Source: a virus. Taken from it: 24,056 nt of DNA. The notes below the pieces were generated by a model. It saw nothing but the letters and a program-made list of their open reading frames with translations, was not told the origin of the DNA and did no database searches. The translations under genes and the position numbers were made by a program. The DNA lies in the IMG/VR virus record IMGVR_UViG_3300044641_009002, positions 1-24,056 of that record; one strand, given 5' to 3'. Of this stretch, positions 7,253 through 14,756 are shown one piece after another; within the stretch, counting starts at the first letter, position 1; each line of letters starts with the position of its first letter.

Positions 7253-8458
7253 CTATTTTTTGCTCATTCCCCGTTCCAAAGCTTCGAGGAAGCCCAGGTC
7301 AGAGGCGATCTCAGGTGCGCTTCCGCTTTCCGATCCGGAAGATGGGAGGGTTGCGCGAAGTTCTTTAGCTGTCTTCTCAAGCTCGTTAATACGGGACTGA
7401 GTCTTGGAAACATAGTCCTGAAACACCTGCATGACTACTGGCATTGCGGCGGCGTTAAAGGTAAGCCGGGCTTTAGACCTAGGGTCAAGCTCGGTGTTCT
7501 CAATTTCCAAAGCCTTAGACTGGATAGAATTAAGGGTGTTATTCCAAGCTTCGTTGTCCTCAATAGGACGTAGAAGCGGATTCTCTTGCTGGAGCGCATC
7601 CCATTCCGCCTTATAAGCTGAAGAAATTTCTTCCTGACTGCGTTTTTGAAATGCCTCCATTTCAGACTTTTCTTCATTCTCAAGCATCTCCAAGACTGTT
7701 TTGACGTCTTTGGTAAGGACATCACGACGCTCAAAAACCTTCTGGAGTTCTTCAGCTTTGTTTCGTACCGCCAAAGAATCCACCGGATCAAAGGCAGAGG
7801 TGGCTTCCTTCAGCAGAGCCCGACGCTTCGCGGCGTCCGGTTCGACCATGGCCGAATAAATAAGCCGGGGGTCAGCCTCATAAAGTTTGGCAATTTCCGC
7901 CACTTCTTTTTGAATGACCGAGAGGGGTTCCGTAACAGCTTGTTTGTATTCACGGGTCGCCTCTAACCGTGAAAACCGTAACTCCTGTTCATACTCATCC
8001 CTCTCTGACTTTAAGGCGTCAAGTTGGGCCTTAAGATCAATCTGCTCAGTGGAGTTTACCGGGGCTTCTGCTGTTTTGGTTTCCAACTCTTTGATCTTAG
8101 CCCGGGCATCGCGCAAATCTTTGGTAAGCCTGGCCCATGCTGTTTGAGCCTCCGGCTTTAGGTTTTCAGGGGTTTTGACGTCCAACTCCTCCGAGGAAGC
8201 TTTGGTTTTGGAGGTTTCTTCCTGGCCAGTAAGCCTTTTGGTTAGAACATCCAAGGGGTTGGTATTTTCAACCGAGTTCGTTTTATCGACCACCGCTTCT
8301 TTAGCGGTCTCAACGGCTTTAACAGGTTCCGGTGTGGCCTGGACCGGGGCAGTTACAGGGGCTTCTTGAGGCCCACGATCAATCGCGTCAATCCCTGCAT
8401 CCAGGGCATCGGCTAAACTCAGATCGGCGGTTGGGGTTGCAGTAGCAGTGTTACTCAT
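7253..8458 (-). CDS. Capsid scaffolding protein
   Basis: This 401-aa protein lies between the portal and the capsid gene. It has a low-complexity N-terminal third (Thr/Ala/Pro/Val-rich, about residues 1-110), then long charged helical stretches with coiled-coil heptads, for example around residues 115-175 (LRDARAKIKELETKT; LKSERDEYEQEL), 230-280 and 355-375 (SRINELEKTAKELRATL). It ends in a short basic tail, ERGMSKK. A disordered N-terminus, coiled coils and a basic C-terminal tail that contacts the coat are the hallmarks of phage scaffolds. Direct sequence similarity to a named scaffold cannot be judged here. An AAGGAA ribosome binding site precedes the ATG. Confidence 0.75.
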   Translation of the reverse strand: MSNTATATPTADLSLADALDAGIDAIDRGPQEAPVTAPVQATPEPVKAVETAKEAVVDKTNSVENTNPLDVLTKRLTGQEETSKTKASSEELDVKTPENLKPEAQTAWARLTKDLRDARAKIKELETKTAEAPVNSTEQIDLKAQLDALKSERDEYEQELRFSRLEATREYKQAVTEPLSVIQKEVAEIAKLYEADPRLIYSAMVEPDAAKRRALLKEATSAFDPVDSLAVRNKAEELQKVFERRDVLTKDVKTVLEMLENEEKSEMEAFQKRSQEEISSAYKAEWDALQQENPLLRPIEDNEAWNNTLNSIQSKALEIENTELDPRSKARLTFNAAAMPVVMQVFQDYVSKTQSRINELEKTAKELRATLPSSGSESGSAPEIASDLGFLEALERGMSKK

Positions 8459-8470
8459 GGTTTGTATTCC

Positions 8471-8761
8471 TTATTCTTGGTTTGGTTGGGTTTTGTTTTC
8501 CCATGGGGCCGGAAGATCTTCCGGCGCACTGGGGTCTTCTGAAAGAGTTCCTAGCAAACGGATGGCTTCGTAAAACCCTTCTCGGCGGGTATTGAGGCTC
8601 GCGTTCCAGTCGACAAAATCAACTCCAGGTGGTGGCATTACTGCGGTGGGTGTTCCCAAAAAACCAAGTACGTTTTTTAAAGCTTGCCCAGCTTCGGACT
8701 TGTAAAAGGCTTTCCAAGCCAGCCTTAAATCTTCTCTTTGATTCCAGTCTTTTAATGTCAT
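8471..8761 (-). CDS. Hypothetical head-module protein between portal and scaffold
   Basis: This 96-aa protein overlaps the portal stop by 4 bases, so its translation is probably coupled. It begins MTLKDWNQREDLRLAWKAFY, a helix rich in Trp and charged residues. It then has a Pro-rich turn (PPPGVDFVDWN), another helix (NTRREGFYEAIRLLGTL) and an acidic Pro-rich tail. Small proteins with this helix-turn-helix layout sit at this position in several podoviral head modules. I do not recognise a named family and assign no function. Confidence 0.6.
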   Translation of the reverse strand: MTLKDWNQREDLRLAWKAFYKSEAGQALKNVLGFLGTPTAVMPPPGVDFVDWNASLNTRREGFYEAIRLLGTLSEDPSAPEDLPAPWENKTQPNQE

Positions 8762-11073
8762 GCAGTGGGTGCGTTCGGTGTCTCAAACGCGGAACGCAGA
8801 CTAGCTGCGGTCGCGGCGTCTTGTAAAGCTAATTTTTGCTTTAGCTCGAGCTCCTTAAATTTCGCATCCATAGCGGCTTTTTCCTGCTTCAACTGCATGT
8901 CGAGTTGATGCTCTTGCATCTTCATTTGCATCTGCGGAGAAATGGGTTGAACTGCTCCCTGTTCCATTGCGGCCTGTTGCTGGGCTTCAGCCGCCGCCCG
9001 AATATCTTGTTCGACGTCGCGTTGCAAATTAACGACTGCTTCACGGAGAAGATTCATGGCAAGATTGGCTTGGCTAATCTCAGCTTGTTTCGTTTTATCT
9101 CCAGCAATTCGGGTCAAATGGTCGTTGCAATGCTCGTAAATCATCGTCAGGTACATCATGGTTCCCTGTTTGTCCTGCACCTGATTGGTTTGCGTTGCCT
9201 GGACAAGGGGCTGGGTTTCGCGCAAATGAACGCCGAGATGAATTGCGTGGTTCTCGTTTGGCATCACCGTGACCATTTTGCCGGCCTGCATGGAGCCGTT
9301 TTCAAGTTCAGCAATTTTGGCGTCCACAGGAACGCGGTTCTTAACATTTGGGTTGGGTAAATATCTGTCTACCTGGTCGTATCCGACCCGGGCGGCGACG
9401 CGATCGCGGATAGCGTTTACCTGGCCGAGTTCATCAAAGCGAGGTAGCAACTGCATGAATTCATTAAACGCCGTCAAACGTGCCGCCGGAGACCCAAGAC
9501 CAATGGCCCTCACCGGGTCCACATCGTAAACTTCCTTAACAGCCTGCCACGGAACTCCACGTTCTTCCAGGCGCTGGCGGAACTTCTTGGCTTCGGCGGC
9601 TCCTTGCTCTCCGGCAATCCAGGAATCCCTTTGCAACCGGCGAAACTGTTCTCGGAGGAGACGTCCCCACGGGACATAAAACAAGTTCAGGGAGTTGGCG
9701 CTAAGAACTCCTTCATTTGCAATCTGCGCTTCAACTTCGGTGGCAGTCCGAGGATTGCCCGTAGGAGCATTCATTTGGGTGCGATACGAACCGGTATTGC
9801 TTTGGCGAACCATTGCCATTTCGTTAACAATCGGCATGACGCCAGCAGCCAAGTTGGGGTAATCAGTTTTTACTACCTGGAGGCCGGGCGGGAGAAATGA
9901 AAGGGGGCCAGAATAAGCCATCGTCATCCGGGAGATGTCTTCAGCCGACTGAGGCTGAAGAAGGACCGAAGTCTGCAACATGGCCCCATCGGCCATGGCG
10001 CAACGCAAACGGTTAGTCATCTGGATATGGGGGAAAATCTTGTACCCGAGACCGCGGATGGAATGATAAAGACCATTACCAATTCCGTAGGTAAAGATAT
10101 GGAACGCTTCAGAGGCAGTTTTAAAACGGTGAAGTTTCTTGAAAAGAAAATCTCCCACTCCGTCACGACGACCGATGGCGTGGGAATAAGATCCGTCAAA
10201 CTCCCGGACGTAGTAATGGATTACGTGAACCTCGCGGCTACGAACATGGGAAAAATAAAGATCGTTGCTTTTAATTTCCCTTTGCAGCTCTTCCCAATTA
10301 AAGGTGTCGACCGGCATCGTGGTGGTAGCATCGCGAATGGCTTGCTTAACTGCGTCAACATTCCAGCCAGCCTCTTTCGCCGCTTTTTCATTCTCGATGT
10401 ACTTGTAAAGTTCGTGGGTTAGATAAATGCGCCGGACGCAGGCAATCTCAACTTTGTCCTCGGTGGCGGGAGTTCCGCGAGGGATTAGAAAGTCACCGAT
10501 CGGGCAAATGTTCCACTGCCAGTTCCGTTCGTCTTCAAAGAAAGCCACCGCCAAGCCCTGGGCAATGAAGTAGTAAGAAAGCAACTGTTGCCGAAAATAG
10601 AAACTCGGCCAGTCTTTTGTCAACAAACGGTGGAACTCTTCTGAAATAATGGCGGCGTATTCTTCGCGCTGGCTTTCGTCGCCAAATTTGGTTTTGACGC
10701 TGACCAAGCGATCCACTGAGGTAACCAGATCGTTGTAAGCGGAAAGAGCTTTTTCCAGGTCGGCGCTGGCTTCTCCAAAATTCAAATTGGCCCTATAACC
10801 TTGACCCATTCGGCGCAAAACAACAGGATCATATGGAGCCGCACCATCAAACATATCCATGATACGGGTGCGATCCTTGGACGACTGTTCGTCGGCCAGG
10901 TAAAGATTTTGATAAAGCCCGTAAAGTCCGGCATGATTTGTAATCCGGGTTTTGGGAGCTTTGCCGCTTTTGTCCAGAGTCAAAAGCCCGTCAGCATCTC
11001 CGGTGGCGGGGTTTAGGTAGAGTTTTTCGTCCACAAGTCCATCCAGTATGGATAAATGCCTCTGCCCTGTCAA
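8758..11073 (-). CDS. Portal protein
   Basis: This 771-aa protein forms the dodecameric DNA channel at the capsid vertex. It lies between the terminase and scaffold and matches the size of P22-type podoviral portals (about 700-780 aa). The N-terminal and clip/wing regions are mixed alpha/beta (for example WNICPIGDFLIP, then REVHVIHYYVREFDG). A central stretch contains NAPTGNPRTATEVEAQIANEG, a typical portal stem/tunnel-loop neighbourhood. The last 110 residues are Gln/Met/Lys-rich coiled coil, like the barrel of P22-type portals. The first codon used here is TTG at 11073 with no clear RBS. A GTG at 11034 (758 aa) is an alternative start. Confidence 0.85.
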   Translation of the reverse strand: MTGQRHLSILDGLVDEKLYLNPATGDADGLLTLDKSGKAPKTRITNHAGLYGLYQNLYLADEQSSKDRTRIMDMFDGAAPYDPVVLRRMGQGYRANLNFGEASADLEKALSAYNDLVTSVDRLVSVKTKFGDESQREEYAAIISEEFHRLLTKDWPSFYFRQQLLSYYFIAQGLAVAFFEDERNWQWNICPIGDFLIPRGTPATEDKVEIACVRRIYLTHELYKYIENEKAAKEAGWNVDAVKQAIRDATTTMPVDTFNWEELQREIKSNDLYFSHVRSREVHVIHYYVREFDGSYSHAIGRRDGVGDFLFKKLHRFKTASEAFHIFTYGIGNGLYHSIRGLGYKIFPHIQMTNRLRCAMADGAMLQTSVLLQPQSAEDISRMTMAYSGPLSFLPPGLQVVKTDYPNLAAGVMPIVNEMAMVRQSNTGSYRTQMNAPTGNPRTATEVEAQIANEGVLSANSLNLFYVPWGRLLREQFRRLQRDSWIAGEQGAAEAKKFRQRLEERGVPWQAVKEVYDVDPVRAIGLGSPAARLTAFNEFMQLLPRFDELGQVNAIRDRVAARVGYDQVDRYLPNPNVKNRVPVDAKIAELENGSMQAGKMVTVMPNENHAIHLGVHLRETQPLVQATQTNQVQDKQGTMMYLTMIYEHCNDHLTRIAGDKTKQAEISQANLAMNLLREAVVNLQRDVEQDIRAAAEAQQQAAMEQGAVQPISPQMQMKMQEHQLDMQLKQEKAAMDAKFKELELKQKLALQDAATAASLRSAFETPNAPTA

Positions 11074-11080
11074 TCAGGAT

Positions 11081-12814
11081 TTACTGGGATAGGAAGGCGT
11101 TGGCCGAATGAACGGAATCCAGTTTTCTTGCCTGGTCGATCCAGGACGACCTCATTTTGCCCCCAACCATAGAACCAGCCTGAATCCCCAACCGTTGACG
11201 GGCCAAATCCAAGCCCAGAAAAAAAGCATCCGCCAAGTCGGGAGACCGGCCCAATCTCAGCTTATAATCGCGTTTTGGCTCTACAGTGACCTTGCCCCCA
11301 GAAGTAGTCATGTACTTACGCCCGGTCATCTCCTTGGCTAAGTCAGGAAGTACGCCCTTTAGTTGGTTAGCCCGCATATACTCGACCCCGGAAAACCATA
11401 ATTCGGTCACACGATTAGTGTACTTGTCGGTCCCCTTGATGGGATTGGTTATGCTGACAGGTAAATTTGACGCTTTCTCGCCAAACTTGATTCGCAATAT
11501 CCGTTGCGACCAAATTTCCGAAAGAATATCGCAAAACGGGTCACCGGCACCAGTGGCGTCGATTGCCACCCGTTCCGGCGGAACCCCGTTCTCCTGGCAA
11601 ATTCGCATGACTTCCCGGGCAATCTGAAAGTTTCTTGGCTCCGGTTTGGTGACATCCTCCCGCAAATAATGAAACCTATGTAGGCAGACAGACGGCCCGG
11701 CTTCTTCACTTTGCCCGTACTTAAGAATGGCTAATACTGACCGATCGCCACCGTTGGTGAAGGCCGGATCGAACCCAGCCAGAAACAAAGGTTGGCCTAC
11801 CCATCTAGGCTCTTTGGCCACATCGTACTTCCTAAAGTCGGCTTCCGAGTAAATACCTTCCTCCGCCCCAACCGGAGCTGGGAATGATCGGATGAACCGC
11901 CAGAAGGACAGGGAATTTTCGCCCTCGTTCTCAATGGCGTATTTGACCTGCTTGGAGGTCAACAAAAAGGGCCACTTGTCATTGTGCTCGATGTTCGGAG
12001 TCTTGAGTCCGTCCAGGTGGATGCACTTGCCGAGTTTTGTGTCCCACTCTTCCGAATCGACGGTGACCGAATTCCACCCGTCCTTGGGGGTGGAGAAAAC
12101 ACCGAACGGATCGTACTGGGAATTAAAGTTACCGAGTGCGACGCATTGAAAATACGGGTTGGCGTTAAGATTGTTAATCGCCTCAAAAACAGAGTTTGTC
12201 ACGTCGGTCGCCTCGTCAATGATCAGAAGAACCCGTTTGTTTTTCAAGCCGATCAGTTTCGCCGTGGCTTCCTTTTCCTTGTCGGGGCTGGAAGGAACCA
12301 GGGTGATCGAGGATCGATCGCTGGCTTCTCCCGCTTCGTCCGGGTTAAGAACGATCTTACCCATCGAGTCGATCAGCTTGCCCGGCAGACCCGGAACCTG
12401 CATGTACCGCTCACGAATGGAGCCCCATAAACGCTTCCTTGCTTCTCGGACGGATGTGGTTGTTACCAGGACGAGGGTCTCGTGCGGGGCGCAGAGCCAA
12501 TTGACCAAACCCCACATGGCCAGGGTTGAAGTCTTGGCCGACGACTTTGGGCCGGATATGGCCAGGTAATTGTGCTCGCACGCCCGCTCGATCATCCAGT
12601 CTGCCCAAGGATGCCAGTTGAATCCGTTCTTGTTTTTCTTGGCGTGGTATGGCCACAGAATGTTGACCGCGTTTTTAAAATGCTGGGCCTTGCCCAACCC
12701 TCCGTCCTCGGGGCGCAATCCCCACTTGAAGGAGAGCAATTCAATGTCGAGATCGCTGGCCCCGTCGGGCCAGGACTTTCCATATTTCTCAATAGGCAAG
12801 CGGCCACTCTGCAT
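11081..12814 (-). CDS. terL: Terminase large subunit
   Basis: This 577-aa protein is the DNA-packaging motor and headful or site-specific nuclease. The ATPase has a Walker A variant GPKSSAKTS at residues 88-96, a Walker B LLIIDE with D200-E201, and a coupling motif near GNFNSQYDP (228-236). The C-terminal RNase H-like nuclease has the first acidic strand LAGFDPAF (D349), the second VAIDATGAGD (D419) and the third SPDLADAFFLG (D526, D529). All motor and nuclease motifs are present and the length is normal. It is the first gene of the minus-strand half. No Shine-Dalgarno is visible before its ATG; a perfect palindrome lies there instead. No small terminase is found in the window. Confidence 0.93.
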   Translation of the reverse strand: MQSGRLPIEKYGKSWPDGASDLDIELLSFKWGLRPEDGGLGKAQHFKNAVNILWPYHAKKNKNGFNWHPWADWMIERACEHNYLAISGPKSSAKTSTLAMWGLVNWLCAPHETLVLVTTTSVREARKRLWGSIRERYMQVPGLPGKLIDSMGKIVLNPDEAGEASDRSSITLVPSSPDKEKEATAKLIGLKNKRVLLIIDEATDVTNSVFEAINNLNANPYFQCVALGNFNSQYDPFGVFSTPKDGWNSVTVDSEEWDTKLGKCIHLDGLKTPNIEHNDKWPFLLTSKQVKYAIENEGENSLSFWRFIRSFPAPVGAEEGIYSEADFRKYDVAKEPRWVGQPLFLAGFDPAFTNGGDRSVLAILKYGQSEEAGPSVCLHRFHYLREDVTKPEPRNFQIAREVMRICQENGVPPERVAIDATGAGDPFCDILSEIWSQRILRIKFGEKASNLPVSITNPIKGTDKYTNRVTELWFSGVEYMRANQLKGVLPDLAKEMTGRKYMTTSGGKVTVEPKRDYKLRLGRSPDLADAFFLGLDLARQRLGIQAGSMVGGKMRSSWIDQARKLDSVHSANAFLSQ

Positions 12815-12820
12815 AATGAC

Positions 12821-12834
12821 TTGACAGTTGTCAA
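12821..12834. promoter_or_regulatory. Perfect palindrome, candidate operator (site 1)
   Basis: The 14-bp sequence TTGACAGTTGTCAA is an inverted repeat of TTGACA around a 2-nt centre. It lies 6 bp before the terminase start, in the 63-bp gap between the divergent halves. A related site starts 58 bp to the right. It could bind a dimeric regulator or form a small hairpin over the terminase start region. Confidence 0.45.
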
Positions 12835-12877
12835 TTTAAGTTCAGTCTGGCCCGACGCTTGGGAACACATATGAACC

Positions 12878-13279
12878 GTGAACAGCTGTCAAAAAGGAAA
12901 GGTTGGGGAGCGTGAGTGGCGCGACGTCCTCAAGGAAAAAGGCTTCGAAGCCCGCAGGGGCCGCCAGTTCTCAGGTAGCCCGGAAAGCCCGGACGTGGTC
13001 TCCAACCTCCCGTTCCATTTTGAGGTCAAGCGGGTTGAGGCCCTCAACATTGATAAAGCTATGGAACAGGCCCAACGAGATTGTGGCAAGCAAGTGCCTG
13101 TCGTGGCCCATCGAAAAAACAAGCGCCCGTGGCTTGTTACGATGCTTGCGGAAGATTGGTTGGCGCTAGTCCGTGAAAAACACTCCGACGCCTGTAGTTC
13201 TGCACCCGTGGCAGGAGAAAGCGAAGAGCACTTTACTTCAGGCGCTTCGGAACCACTCGATCGCTCTCGATTGTTCTGA
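12878..13279 (+). CDS. Holliday junction resolvase-like / PD-(D/E)XK nuclease
   Basis: This 133-aa protein carries the Hjc-type nuclease pattern: KGKVGEREW with catalytic Glu11, SPDVV with Asp39, then FHFEVKR with Glu49-x-Lys51, and a Gln-containing helix MEQAQRD at 62-68. PVVAHRKNKRPWLVTM completes the fold. It would cut branched DNA during replication or before packaging. GTG at 12878 is chosen because the nuclease motif begins within a few residues and no in-frame ATG exists upstream. The core ends by about residue 100. The last 35 residues are low-complexity and overlap the helicase gene by 107 bases in another frame, an unusually long overlap for this genome. Confidence 0.78.
   Translation: MNSCQKGKVGEREWRDVLKEKGFEARRGRQFSGSPESPDVVSNLPFHFEVKRVEALNIDKAMEQAQRDCGKQVPVVAHRKNKRPWLVTMLAEDWLALVREKHSDACSSAPVAGESEEHFTSGASEPLDRSRLF
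12879..12892. promoter_or_regulatory. Related imperfect palindrome, candidate operator (site 2)
   Basis: TGAACAGCTGTCAA matches site 1 at 11 of 14 positions and keeps the CAG(C/T)TG core and the TGTCAA half. It overlaps the first codons of the resolvase-like gene, so some of the match could be coding constraint. The 58-bp offset from site 1 is consistent with paired operator sites for both transcription directions. Confidence 0.35.
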
Positions 13280-14477
13280 CACCGGAACGGGCAAGACCGT
13301 AACGGCCTGCTCCGTCGCCAAGGATCTTGGCCTTCCGTTTGCGATCATTGCCCCAAAGATTGTTCTGCCAGCGTGGAGGGAGTGGTGTAGCACATTTGGA
13401 CTACAACCTGAATTTGTCCTAAACTACGAAAAGCTCAGGACCGGCAAAACTCAATTCCTCAAAAAACTGGGCAATAAGCAATGGGAATGGACCAATGCTT
13501 CAAAGGACTTTTTGTTTATCTTCGACGAGGTCCACCGGTGCAAGAGCTACAAGTCCCAGAACGGAGCCATGCTCGAAGCGGCCCGTCCGTCCAAAATCCT
13601 AATGCTGTCGGCAACCGCCGCGGGAAGTCCCCTCGACATGCGGTTCACCGGAAGGCTCCTGGGGCTCCACAACGGCGTCAACTTCTTCAGCTGGCTCCAC
13701 AAAAACGGTGTGCTCAAAGCCCCTTGGGGAGGATTCATTTTCCGAGGGGGAAAGAAAGTGCTCGTGGACATCCATTCAAAAATCTTCCCAGAGAAGGGTG
13801 TCCGGGTAAAGATAGACGAGCTTGGAGACGCTTTCCCATCCAACCAGGTCAACGCCCAGACTTTCGACATCTCGCCGAGGATCGGGGAACTTTATGAGGA
13901 GGTCGAAAAAGAAATAGCAGAGTTGAAAAGCAAGGCTTTGAGGGATCGAGACCCGGAAAGCCCGCTTACCAAGCGCCTTCGTATGCGCCAGGAAATCGAG
14001 CTTTTGCGGGTCCCGGTCATGGTGGAGATGGCCGAGGAGTTCATCTCCGAGGGGAAAAGCGTGGTGTGCTTCGTCAACTTCAGGCAGACACTGGACGCGT
14101 TGATGGAAAAGATGGAGAAGTACCAACCAATATACATTGCCGGCGACCAGTCGGAAACTGACCGACAGGATGCGGTCAATGCCTTTCAATCCAACGCCCA
14201 TTATTTTCTGGTTTGCCAAATAGCGGCTGGTGGAGTCGGAGTGAGTCTTCACGATCTAAACGGAAGACCGAGGGTATCCCTCATCAGCCCGACATATTCG
14301 GCTATTGATCTCAAACAGGCTCTTGGCCGGATTCATCGGTCGGGGGCCAAGTCCCCTGCTCTTCAGTACATTTTGTTTGCGGCCAACTCGGTTGAAGAAG
14401 AGGTTAGCCAGTCGGTTCGCAGAAAACTCAAGAACATTGAGTTGCTAAACGATGGTGATCTTCTCACGCACAATTGA
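13173..14477 (+). CDS. SF2 DNA helicase (SNF2/DEAD-like)
   Basis: This 434-aa protein has the full SF2 motif set. There is a Gln-containing N-terminal helix HPWQEKAKSTLL, motif I SDTGTGKT (residues 35-42), motif II DEVH (118-121) and motif III LSATA (145-149). Motif V lies around AAGGVGVSL (351-359) and motif VI is QALGRIHRSG (382-391). The compact size and spacing match SNF2-like phage helicases found beside resolvase-like nucleases. It would remodel forked or recombining DNA. The start is GTG at 13173, the first start codon after an in-frame stop at 13167-13169. It lies inside the nuclease gene and lacks a good RBS, so coupled or low-level translation is likely. Confidence 0.9.
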   Translation: MKNTPTPVVLHPWQEKAKSTLLQALRNHSIALDCSDTGTGKTVTACSVAKDLGLPFAIIAPKIVLPAWREWCSTFGLQPEFVLNYEKLRTGKTQFLKKLGNKQWEWTNASKDFLFIFDEVHRCKSYKSQNGAMLEAARPSKILMLSATAAGSPLDMRFTGRLLGLHNGVNFFSWLHKNGVLKAPWGGFIFRGGKKVLVDIHSKIFPEKGVRVKIDELGDAFPSNQVNAQTFDISPRIGELYEEVEKEIAELKSKALRDRDPESPLTKRLRMRQEIELLRVPVMVEMAEEFISEGKSVVCFVNFRQTLDALMEKMEKYQPIYIAGDQSETDRQDAVNAFQSNAHYFLVCQIAAGGVGVSLHDLNGRPRVSLISPTYSAIDLKQALGRIHRSGAKSPALQYILFAANSVEEEVSQSVRRKLKNIELLNDGDLLTHN

Positions 14478-14478
14478 C

Positions 14479-14506
14479 TTGACGTTTGCGTTTTAAACAT
14501 CACAAT
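14479..14506 (+). promoter_or_regulatory. Weak candidate promoter before split nuclease genes
   Basis: In the 42-bp gap, TTGACG (14479-14484) is followed after 16 bp by CACAAT (14501-14506), which matches 5/6 and 4/6 of the sigma-70 consensus. The predicted start would lie only about 7 nt before the ATG at 14520, which has no Shine-Dalgarno, so the message would be nearly leaderless. The spacing is acceptable but the -10 is weak. Confidence 0.25.
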
Positions 14507-14519
14507 ACGCGCCACGCTA

Positions 14520-14756
14520 ATGGACACTTCACACGCAAGATATAGCCCGAGCACTCTCAAGAGCCGGGAACTCTGCCCGGGGTACGAGCCGAAAAAAGAC
14601 GGCGAGGTCCACATCGTTACACAACGCGGGACCGCCATGCATCAAGCTTGCGAGATCGGCGACTTCGACAACCTTAACGCCGAAGAAACAAAACTTGTCA
14701 TGAAATGCCTGGACTATGTCGAACGCGTCCGGGCGGAGTTATTGACCGATGCTTGA
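14520..14756 (+). CDS. RecB/Cas4-like nuclease, N-terminal part (split gene, ORF A)
   Basis: This 78-aa protein matches the first quarter of DUF2800/Cas4-like PD-(D/E)XK nucleases. It has the start YSPSTLKSRELCPG with Cys19, the single N-terminal ligand of the family's Fe-S cluster, and QRGTAMH with His41, the first catalytic motif. A helix ending DYVERVRAELL follows. It stops at 14756. The remaining motifs are in the next ORF, in the +1 frame, which overlaps by 8 bases. Together the two ORFs total 365 residues, close to the usual single-chain length. It could be a separately translated subunit, a frameshifted product, or a gene broken by mutation or sequencing error. There is no Shine-Dalgarno at the ATG. 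Confidence 0.7.
   Translation: MDTSHARYSPSTLKSRELCPGYEPKKDGEVHIVTQRGTAMHQACEIGDFDNLNAEETKLVMKCLDYVERVRAELLTDA

Noticed and set aside
12821-12826. TTGACA of the palindrome as a plus-strand -35 box
   Set aside because: No acceptable -10 hexamer lies 15-19 bp downstream, so it is better explained as part of the palindrome.
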